Source of the DNA: Undaria pinnatifida
Taxonomy: Eukaryota; Sar; Phaeophyceae; Laminariales; Alariaceae
Length of the DNA: 64,000 bases
Direction: 5' to 3'
Assembly (NCBI GenBank): GCA_012845835.1
Contig: JABAKD010000005.1
Span: forward strand, 1,027,075-1,091,074
Below the pieces are notes generated by a model. The model had not been told where the DNA came from. It was given only the letters and a program-made list of their open reading frames with translations, and made no database searches. A program made the translations under genes and the position numbers. This document shows positions 55,792 to 64,000 of this stretch, piece after piece (the stretch's first letter is position 1; each line of letters starts with the position of its first letter).

Positions 55792-57731
55792 ATATGTAGC
55801 TGCTTTTCAGTGATGAAGCCGCAAGAACTTTGACCCATTGCTCCCAACTTTGACTCGCCGCTATCCACTGGGCCCACCGCTGAGCAGACCAGTTTACAGG
55901 GCTCAGCTAATATTGAGAGCCCTTTTAGAAGTGCAACAAGAACAAATGCCCACTGATTCCAAGTAGTTTGTCTCCGAACCAAATGGGTGCGGTTGTAAGG
56001 CGCATTTTTAAAGCGTTCACTTGGTCGCTGCTCTCCATTGCAGTTTTTTTTGTTTTTTTTTATTACAGCGAAAAGGGATTGGCACGACGCCGAGCGCTTG
56101 GAACATAGGCTTGCGGTAGTTCCAACAATCGCAAAAAATATAACGGTGGGAGTGCTGCCTGCAGTGATTCTTCGTGGAGGTATGATACCCATCCGCAGAA
56201 ACGTGAACAAACATTGAGGGCGGTGATTTTGGCTGAGTACACATAGGCGATTGCAGCGGCGGTTGTAGCGGCGATTGCAGTTTTGTGGACGCGTGCCACG
56301 ATGGAGGTAGCAGTTTTGTGCCGAAAATTTTGTGAGTATGGCAGGGTGCCCCTTAACCCAAAATCGTCCGAAAAAAATATTTTTATTTTGCTTTACGATT
56401 TTCGTCGCGTATCTAGGCCATGTGATACCTGGCCCGTGTAACACGTTCCATTTTTTGTCGCAAAACAGCATTTTCGGGAGAGGCGTCATACAGATCCTTC
56501 TAAACGTGGGATTTCTCACGGCTCAGCGCTTTTATTTCTTCGCAAATTTGCCTTTTTTGCAAGTGGCGTCGTAGAGGTCCTCAGTGAGGTACCCTACTAA
56601 AGAACCGGTCGGATTCGCCGCTCGATTCTCCGTTCCGTCCGTATCTCCGATTGGGCATCGCCTAGGTTTTCGGTTCAGGAATCACAGGGCGTTTGACAAG
56701 AGCCCACTTGATTGCTCTTGACTCCGCCTTCTCTTGCTAGTAACGCTCATTAACCGGGTACCAATCCCGCTGTAGCTATTACTCGGCGAGGTGTTTTGCA
56801 GTAATAGACAGAGTGTGTTTGGAGCCGCAATCGCGCCCGTCAAGTTGAAAACGCACAAGTCTGCAAAAACGCCTAGTGCGGTACAGGTGCGCTCCTCGGT
56901 TCAAAAACCTTTTTCCTCACCCAAGAATTAATGTTGCGAAAAATCGAAACGAGCAACGCCATTCTACACTCCCAAGGCCTATGACCTTCTCTTTCTTTTT
57001 TTAATCGTCACTATTGTCTTCTCAAACTCGTAAGATGTAGGTTATCCTCATCAACCGTGTGGACAAGCCGTGGTCACGAGGTAAGTTATCCTCATCAACC
57101 ATATGGACAAGCCGTGGTCACAAGTGCCTTCCCTTCTCCCGCCAGAAATACACGTACCTTCGTTATTATCGCGCATAGGGTTCGGCATTCCCACTGTTTT
57201 ATCAGTTTTTTTTTTTCAAGATCGTCGATTTTTCGTCGATATTATTTTGTACTAAACGAATAAAAAGAGTAGTTTCCTTTGTGGAGGAGCACTGTTGATC
57301 AGAAATGCTGCGGTGGAAAATGCTACCACCATCGCCAAACGCGTTCACACTCAGCTAATGTTACCACCAGTAAGCGTAGTCCGTTGCTTGCTGTCAGCCA
57401 ACTATAATATTTAATAAATAGCTCTATCTATATCCCATTGAAAGGCACCTTGGGTGTTTGTTTCCCTTCAAAATCCAGTGTGTCCTTCATGTTTCCCTTG
57501 AAAAGTCTAGCCTATTTTCCATATTTCTCTTTGAGAAGGCGCCCTCATTATCTTGACTCCCTTACAAACATCTGCTTGTTTTGAGTTAGCATTAGTAATC
57601 ATCCGGTTTTCCATATGTCCCTTGAAAATTCAGTCTGTTTGTCAGTTAGTGTCAACATCCAGCCTCTTTTCCGTGTTTGCCTTGAAGAGTCGACTTGTTC
57701 TTCTTGGTTGTTCCCTGACTTACAACAGCAG
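55792..57731. other. Intergenic or intron stretch
   Basis: Contains an inverted copy of the dispersed repeat (about 56335-56470: CCCAAAATCGTCCGAAAAAA, GTATCTAGGCCATGTGATAC) and a SINE tail fragment (57100-57210: ATGGACAAGCCGTGGTCACA, ATCGCGCATAGGGTTCGGCA) whose first words are duplicated 50 bases upstream. No exon was recognised. Confidence 0.45.
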
Positions 57732-57901
57732 GTACCCTCTACTTTACGCCCGACCTCGTGCCCGAACACAACACAACCCATAACCTCAGGTTCGCAGAAG
57801 ATGACAATGACAAAGCTCGAGGGTTGTACGTACACGATGAGGAGCCAGAGTGGTGGGGTCGCGGGCTGACGTTGGAGGTGGAAGCTTCATACACAGAGCA
57901 G
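57732..57901 (+). CDS. Internal exon of a second, incomplete gene
   Basis: Acceptor ACAGCAG/GT (or CAG three bases earlier), donor GAGCAG/GTAAGC, phase 1/0. It reads TLYFTPDLVPEHNTTHNLRF, AEDDNDKARGLYVHDEEPEW, then WGRGLTLEVEASYTEQ. Strongly protein-like, with acidic and aromatic residues and no coiled coil. The phase does not fit exon 20 directly. It therefore belongs to a separate gene whose start was not found, or to an alternative extension of the giant gene. The family is not recognised. Confidence 0.65.
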
Positions 57902-58092
57902 GTAAGCCCCTTACGTCCCTTTGTGGGTGCTGTTGGTTGACGGTGCTGGGCTTGGCGAGGCTGTTATTAGTCGGCAGGGTAGTTCACGGGTCATCGCGCG
58001 ACCCGCAGGTTGGGCCAGAAGGTTTACAAATCTCGGGAGTCGAGTGAATTCGGCGGGTCAAGAGTTGTCCGAAGTCTCACGGGTCATATCAT

Positions 58093-58230
58093 GTCGGATC
58101 GCATCGCATCGCATCGCATCGCATCGGGTCGGGTCGGGTCGGGTCGGGTCGGGTCGGGTCGTGTCGGGTCGGGTCGGGTCGGGTCGGGTCGGGTCGGGTC
58201 GGGTCGGGTCGGGTCGGGTCGGGTCGGATC
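58093..58230 (+). repeat. GGGTC pentanucleotide microsatellite
   Basis: GCATC units grading into about 22 GGGTC units. Five-base units read in every frame as Gly-Ser-Gly-Arg-Val-type repeats, so the apparent proteins here are artefacts. Confidence 0.95.
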
Positions 58231-58439
58231 GGGTGGAAAAGTTTCGAGATATCATAGGTCGGGTCGGTGACCCTTGAGAACTTCTGGCTGTAGCATTTCA
58301 CTGTACTTCTTAGTACTTCTTAGTACTTCTTAGCACTTCTTTGTGCTTCTTAGCGCTACTTCTTAGCATTTCTTAGTACCGTGGCCAAGTGCTGAATTCA
58401 GTAAGGGGGTCAACTGAATTTAGTATATACAAGGGCTCC

Positions 58440-58471
58440 GCATGGGCGCCGGCATTCGCCGGCGCCCATGC
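58440..58471. repeat. Perfect GC-rich hairpin
   Basis: GCATGGGCGCCGGC, a four-base loop ATTC, then GCCGGCGCCCATGC. Fourteen perfect pairs with 12 G/C. No T run follows on either strand, so it is not a simple terminator. Confidence 0.9.
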
Positions 58472-58741
58472 TTCGGGTAGGGCAGGGCAGCACTTCGACC
58501 ACTTAAGGTGTAGCTGTCCGATTTGGCATGCATTGAACTTGAAAGTAATGCCAAGAGTTTCATACGAACATACATGGGATTCTGAAAGTCATGCTTTGAC
58601 AAAAGAAAAAACGTAATATTATACAATAAAAAAGGCAAGGATAGGCGAAACAAACTATTAAATGCGCCGTCAAGTAAAAGTTGGCGTCTATCAAACAAAA
58701 ATACCGAAAATAGTATTATTGAGAACCTGCGTCGCCTCTAG

Positions 58742-58876
58742 GCGAAACAAAAGAGGCCTTGGCATTAATGAAGAGACTGCACTGCTGTCCCCGTGGCAAT
58801 GGAGGTTCGAAGTCGACAGGATGCAAAGTCGGTTTGCATCAAACGTCGACATGAGGACATGTCAGCCGGCGAGGTT
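58742..58876 (+). CDS. Weak candidate exon
   Basis: Acceptor CGCCTCTAG/G and a possible donor CCGGCGAG/GTTTTG frame RNKRGLGINEETALLSPWQW and RFEVDRMQSRFASNVDMRT. The text looks protein-like, but the phase (2/2) does not link the exons at 57901 and 63237, and another frame is also open. Confidence 0.28.
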
Positions 58877-59269
58877 TTGGAAGAAGATTGCGTTGTTTGT
58901 TACGTGAAGGCTGTCGCATTGATTGGTCTGCGTGGTCGCGGGCGAGGAGGAAAACGTAGAAGAGGAGGGCGATCTCTCGTTGAGGCGGCGTTGTCTAAGA
59001 TTGGTGCGGGGGTGGCTTTGCTCGTACGGGAGGTTGGCGTAGCGCTTCTTCTCTGTTTTTTCTCGGGAAGGCGGGATATGTGTGTCTGCTGTCTTTTCTT
59101 CGTGGGGGCTTTCACGCTGTCGAAATTGGACGCGTCCTCTCAATGCATAATATCCGGAGTGTCTCTACCATGACGACTGCTGATAGTGCCGTGCGTATTT
59201 CCTAGAGACTGACATATTATTTACTGGTAGTAATAATAATATACCTTTGCAACATTTTTTTTCTTCATC

Positions 59270-59605
59270 CCATTTATTATCCCCGCACCACTCTCGCGCT
59301 CCCTCCCAGTAGTAACTCAGATCCGGGGTCAATAGCGGGCCCTCCTCCTCCCTCCCCACTTTGGCACGTGCTTTCATTTTTACCGCCAGGAGAATCCAGC
59401 ATTTTCTTCCCTCGTCGACTCGCGTCGAACCAACCCACGCTGCTGGGCGCTCTCAGCAGTTGATTGATGCCTGTTTTTTTTTTTGCATTTTTGCAAATAA
59501 AGTCAAATCTCATCATGGTGGGTGTCGAACTCAAGGACAACCAAGCGTTAGTAGTATTCGAGGGTAAAACCACTACTATTAATAGACCACCGGGGCGGCC
59601 GGCTG
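59270..59605 (-). mobile_element. Second SINE-like family, inverted copy with tRNA-like head
   Basis: On the minus strand the left end reads GCCGCCCCGGTGGTCTATTA and continues to a B-box-like GAGTTCGACACCC, similar in layout to the first SINE. The body (GAGTCGACGAGGGAAGAAAA) matches the headless fragment at 2580-2790. Confidence 0.55.
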
Positions 59606-60599
59606 ACAAATGATTGAAAAAAAACAGGATATTTGCATAGAGATTACATTCCCTCCCCCATATTGAGTGTATGATATTACGATGGTTGACGCGATATGTA
59701 TAGAATAAAGCGCCAAATACCTAAATATCAGCGTACGCGGAGTTGTAGACATCATGAATAACGAACGACCGCGATGGCAGAGCACGGCAAAGCATAGCGC
59801 GTCGCTCTGCTGAGCTAGCGGTGCGCTGCTGAGCTGAGCCGCAGGGCATCGCAGGGCACTGCACGGCGCTTCGTTGCTGTAAGCTATAGCGCTGCGATGG
59901 GGTGCTGGGCGGTGTCGAGCTGATGAGCCAAGCCCAGATCTCAGCCGCTGAAGCTTCGTCAAGTACAAAACAAATGGTGCGAATCAAAGAAAAGCTAAAG
60001 CTGGACCGTTCCGCAACTAATGCACAGCTGTCAGGCGGCAATTAGCGGCAGTAGAAAGTTCAACTTACTAGACAAAAAAGAAGAAAAAATCGCGAAAAAG
60101 TTCAAAATCGTGTTGGCAGAAAAACCAAGTTTGCAGGAAGCAGCTGAAAGGTCAAGAAACAGGCAATATTTCAGTTGTTGTTGTTGTCGTTCTCACATTA
60201 ACTCGCATAATCAAGTCCGTGGTCACAGGACAGGCTCCAGTCACTCTGGAGCTGAGGAATACCCTAGGGGAAAAACACAAACCAAAGGTGGTACACGCAT
60301 AAATCACAGCTGACGCAATTAATTCATGCCTCCACCAAAAACATATAAAAATGAAATCGGGAGTCAGTCTACGATGTGCCAGGTCCATACCGGTGCATAC
60401 GTCTCATTACTCGCGCCTGGGAAAACCGACTATACCGCTTGCCAACCAAGAAAAACTACAACGTATATATTACACGTGGTATCTATCACTACGCATGCGC
60501 ACAACAGACGCAAGTCAATTGGAAAAAAGAAACAAACAAAGAAGAGAATGGAAAGGAAATAAATGGGTGCATGGGGCCAAGAAAAAGAAAAGGTAAATA

Positions 60600-62530
60600 A
60601 ATTTTGGGGGGTCTACTGGCGAGTCTTGCCACCAGCACGATAGACGTATTTAAGCCTGACGATATGCCTATATTTTTGGCTCTAAACCAAATTAAGCCCT
60701 ATCGTGTTTCAAATTGTCTAAAAAATAGGTCTACTTTATCGACCTAACGACCACGGCAGACCACGGTGAGATGTGGCTTTTCCCAAAATATGCACTTGGG
60801 CACATTCTGGCCCAAGAGCATATTTGAAGCAATTTTCCGAGTATTTTCCAGCAAACAACAGCATTTCAGACGACAAAAGCTCGAGGCAACAACAGACATT
60901 CTGCAGCAGCAGCACAGCACAACACCCACGCAGTAATTGCAACGCTCAACCTAGCAAGCCGCTTGGTGTATCCCCAACCCGGGTTAATCAACCTACGCGT
61001 ACAACACCATCAGGAACGTTGGCGGTGGTCAGAGGCGTCCCACTCTCGTGGAGCGGCATGCCTCTACGAACTATTACTTGAAAAGGAGCCCTTGTTCATT
61101 CACGAGGATCGAGCGCACACACACAACACAACACACCACAAAACAAAAACAACACAGCACAACACACAGACAACCAGCACCCCAACAGCCGACCCAACTA
61201 CAGCACAACTAGCCGGTGGAAAACGCCCGCGAGACTCCTCCTACCCTGGCATTCTCTGCGGTCAGAGAGCTGAGACTCTGACATAGTTCGTCGCGCGCTC
61301 GCGCTCCTGCTCTCTCGTCCTGAGGCTTTAATTTTTCGATGACACATTTTTTTTTGTTCCCGACGTAGCGCATGGCCGGAGCTGCTGCAGTTTACAACCC
61401 TGTTGCCTCTTTCCCGCGAACGCCTACATTTCGAGGGTGGAAATTTGATCCGGGTTGAGGGCCAGTCCTGCTGTGCTGCTGTACTGACTGCCACACTGAG
61501 GCACACCGAAGGCGGCAGACGCCTGCGAGGTATCCTACATATGAAGCGAGTATGGAGTACGAAGCACGCAATGTTTTTGCCAGGCACCAGTTATTTGTTT
61601 TGGCCGTTTGTTCAAGCTCGCACAGTAGCATGGGCAGGGGAGGGTCTTTCTCGAAGTTTCCACCCACTCATGTGCTGACTGATGACATAAATCCTCGTCT
61701 TGCCATCTGCGTCTGGAGTACTGTAGTGCAGAAATATCATAGTCTATTTTCAAGTAGTTTGATCTTTCCTCGGCTTTCCTTTTTATGCGTACTGAAAGAG
61801 ACCACTATTTCGAGTTTTAGACACGTGTTTTTTTTTTTATGCGTTAGGTCGAAATATCGAATGGCCTAGCTCTTCCAGTTGGAAGTACTTAAGACCTAAC
61901 CTCGAGGCTTGAATACGTCTGATGCCACGTGGTTTTTCGACGATCTACAGCAGTACTACGAACGACTTCCGATACACCCACCGAAGCACGGACCACCGGA
62001 CAATTGCGCGACCGACAGCTGGCCGTGGTTGTCACGTGTCTCTGTGTTGGGGGCCCCTGTGCGCTGCCTCTTGTTGGCTCTTGTTTGGGTAAAACATGCG
62101 GTGTGCTCGATGGTCTCACGGCACCAGAATCAGAACGTCCGCTCGTACGACGTATCATTCTTACAGGAAATAAATGTAATACGACCCAAGTACGACCTGG
62201 TATTTTTTTCTCCATCAATATGAACATAAAACGGTTGTTATATATTGGACAGAGTGATGCGTGTACGACTAAACTTGCCAACGGCACTCGTACTGCACTT
62301 TTTGAGCTATCTGCTGTGGTTCTGGTTGCTACTAGTTGCTGCAGTATGTGCTAGAAGTTTCGCCCTTCGGCTACTGCTGCTGCATGCACCTGATGTTGTG
62401 TGTTTGCCAATCAATGCCGTCAGTTGGCGTTCATGCTCGCCGTACATACTGCTGTTCTCACCCGGTACGCAAAATTCCAAACAAACATGATCACGTACCG
62501 TTTGGAAATGATGCCAATTTTGTAAATCAT
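60600..62530. other. Stretch without a confident gene
   Basis: Contains an AC-rich tract at 61110-61190 and a stretch at 61900-62210 that is open in two plus frames without clear splice sites. The CAAGTCCGTGGTCACAGGAC word of another dispersed repeat lies just upstream at 60213. Confidence 0.35.
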
Positions 62531-62540
62531 TCAGGCGTTG

Positions 62541-62768
62541 CAGCCATTAAGATTCAACAATTTTTCCAAAATTCCTCCTCGACACTCGCTCGTCTCGCTC
62601 GGCGCCCGTCCGCGTTCACATCGATGTGCGGAACGGACACGGCAGGGCGAGGGGCGTTGGAGCCGCCCCTCGAAGGCGGCGCTCAAACCAAGCCATATTC
62701 GACCGAGAATTCCAGTTCCGCGAATCGCATACTTAGGCCGAGACAAAAAACTCCGGACCAAATTCCAT
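62541..62768 (+). CDS. Weak candidate exon with IQ-like start
   Basis: After the acceptor AATCATTCAG/GC the frame reads VAAIKIQQFFQNSSSTLARL ARRP and continues to a stop at 62768. AAIKIQ recalls the start of an IQ motif, but the expected basic residues at +5 and +10 are not both present. Two other frames are open as well. Confidence 0.25.
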
Positions 62769-62919
62769 GACACCAAGGAATGATTTTATATATGTTTATG
62801 ATTTAATGTAACTCGCACTGCGAGCAACAGTTGCACTTTATCGCATGGACAAAATCCGTTCTTTATCGCAAGGAATTCACCTTAAAACCCAGCCTAGCAC
62901 ATGATGACTCGAGAAACAT

Positions 62920-63060
62920 ACCCCATGGCCTGGTCTTGCAACACACTAATTTTGCAAAACAAGAATGGTAGCATTCTGACGATTTTGGATTAAGATGGCC
63001 CGTCATTCAGAAAGCTTTCGAGCCAAAAAAGGTACCGTAACTCTACCGTATAACGGGCCG
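62920..63060 (+). mobile_element. Dispersed non-autonomous repeat, right-half copy
   Basis: CCCATGGCCTGGTCTTGCAA, CAAAACAAGAATGGTAGC, CCCGTCATTCAGAAAGC and AGCCAAAAAAGGTACCGTAA match the right half of the elements at 20235 and 23500. Confidence 0.5.
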
Positions 63061-63236
63061 TGAGTCAACCGGGACAGTGGTTGACGTTGTCACCCAACCC
63101 ATCGTCATAATATAGTTTGTTGCCCCACGACAGGCTCCACAGGGCTAGGGTTGAGGTTAGTGTCATGGTCATAGGTTTGGCGTTAGGATTATCTCCAAAG
63201 TGTAATTAAGCGGTTGTCCGTGGCTCGCTGCTGCAG

Positions 63237-63338
63237 GTCGCATGGGCTCAAGGCAGGGCGAAGTCTCTTCTGGATGAGGTGTCCACATTTGCCGGAGACA
63301 TGACGACGGTGTGGGAGGATGAACAACGCAGATGCAAG
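63237..63338 (+). CDS. Coiled-coil exon of the second, incomplete gene
   Basis: Acceptor GCTGCTGCAG/GTC, donor TGCAAG/GTATGG, 34 codons, phase 0/0. It reads VAWAQGRAKSLLDEVSTFAG then DMTTVWEDEQRRCK. The phase is compatible with the exon at 57732-57901. The style is the same as the short exons of the giant gene, so it may be a continuation or a paralogue. The rest lies right of the window. Confidence 0.65.
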
Positions 63339-64000
63339 GTATGGAAAACCACTACTGGAGGCGCGTACTACGTTGCCATAGAGGTGTGTCGGCGAACCTG
63401 CCAGCGCTGCGGCAGCAAGGCATGCAATAGCTGGCGCTGGACAGAAGTTGGGTAGAGAAAAAAACGAGTAAATCGGTCTCTCACGGAACAGGCGTCAAAG
63501 GTGCCTGTACTGACGGTTTCATATATTAGTAGACCGCCCTTCCATAGAATACAAAACCCAATAATCTTCGGTCGTTCTTGCACTAAAAATGACCTGGCAG
63601 AGGGCGTCTAATAACAAGCAAGGCGGCATTTGTTTTTTAAAGACGACACTGCACGTCAGCCCATCGCTATCATCTACCAGGTAGTTTTTTCACTAGGAGG
63701 ATGTTTGCGAGACGCCAAGTTTAGTTGGGTAGAAGTTGGGTAGAGAAACCTATGAAGGTAATAATTGCGTTTTCTTGCATCGCGGCTTGAAGGTTCGAGC
63801 AATGATCACAAATATTTCCCAACACGTAGCGTGTCATCAGATCGTTCCCTCTCGTCAAACACGCCTTCAAGCTGTTACTCATTCCTATGACATCCCAAAC
63901 ATTTTTTCAACACATTGAGGTGTCATCCGGTCGTTCCCCCCTCGCTCAACAAGCTTTCAAACAATTTATCACGCCTTTGATCCCAAAACACTCCCGTACA
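63339..64000. other. Right-edge intron, no exon seen
   Basis: The word AGTTGGGTAGAGAAA occurs at about 63446 and 63730. A direct repeat of GGTCGTTCCC flanked by ACACATTGAGGTGTCATC and ACGTAGCGTGTCATCAGA lies at 63820-63945. No coding exon was recognised. Confidence 0.4.

Noticed and set aside
55758..56519. 253-codon minus-strand frame
   Set aside because: It overlaps a dispersed repeat copy and the proposed polyadenylation region. There are no domains, and it is basic with irregular composition.
57732..57901. Resemblance of the exon to the ciliary protein CC2D2A
   Set aside because: Only a vague likeness in the acidic segment before GLYV. No alignable motif is known to me with confidence, so no name was given.
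58080..58290. Gly-Arg-Val and Asp-Pro-Thr-Arg repeat proteins
   Set aside because: They are translations of the GGGTC pentanucleotide array.

Overview
The window looks like nuclear DNA from an intron-rich photosynthetic stramenopile, most likely a brown alga. Three things suggest this. Two first exons at the left end encode signal peptides followed by a Phe at the predicted cleavage point, the two-part plastid-targeting signal of secondary red plastids. Short exons with GT-AG borders are separated by kilobase introns. The sequence is full of microsatellites, minisatellites and tRNA-derived SINEs. Nothing bacterial (operons, Shine-Dalgarno sites, CRISPR) is present. The species call is inference.

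Layout. At 0.4-4.4 kb there is a head-to-head pair of plastid-targeted genes: a minus-strand gene whose first exon is at 413-708, and a complete three-exon plus-strand gene at 886-4407 encoding 176 residues. From 4.4 to 8.7 kb the DNA is mostly non-coding, with a long CAA repeat and one weak candidate exon.

From 8.7 to 55.7 kb a chain of plus-strand exons can be read. The reading phases fit at nearly every junction, and I interpret the chain as one very large gene of about 20 exons and roughly 2,200 residues. Its predicted product has a Gly/Ser-rich N-terminal part, a long series of short Glu/Arg/Ala-rich helical (coiled-coil) exons, and then two large exons at 46862-48476 and 50719-52486. 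The large exons carry a Thr/Pro-rich stretch, a 15-16 residue repeat array and a degenerate EF-hand-like segment. The last exon ends at 55693, with AATAAA about 95 bases downstream. I do not recognise the family. A second set of plus-strand exons (57732-57901, 63237-63338) belongs to a further incomplete gene or to an extension of the same one.

The most striking feature is that many exons of the giant gene sit in tandem arrays of their own decayed copies. Fossil copies surround or precede the exons at 16110, 19930, 22802, 25547/25718, 28888, 33030, 35271, 38188, 43232, 46862 and 50719. The intact copy is usually the one furthest downstream. The gene appears to have grown, or to be turning over, by repeated local exon-plus-intron duplication followed by decay.

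The introns also hold a tRNA-derived SINE family (full copies at 37208, 43948 and 55017), a second SINE-like family, a non-autonomous dispersed repeat in both orientations, several tandem satellites and a few perfect hairpins. All splice sites are read by eye and none has been tested against transcripts.
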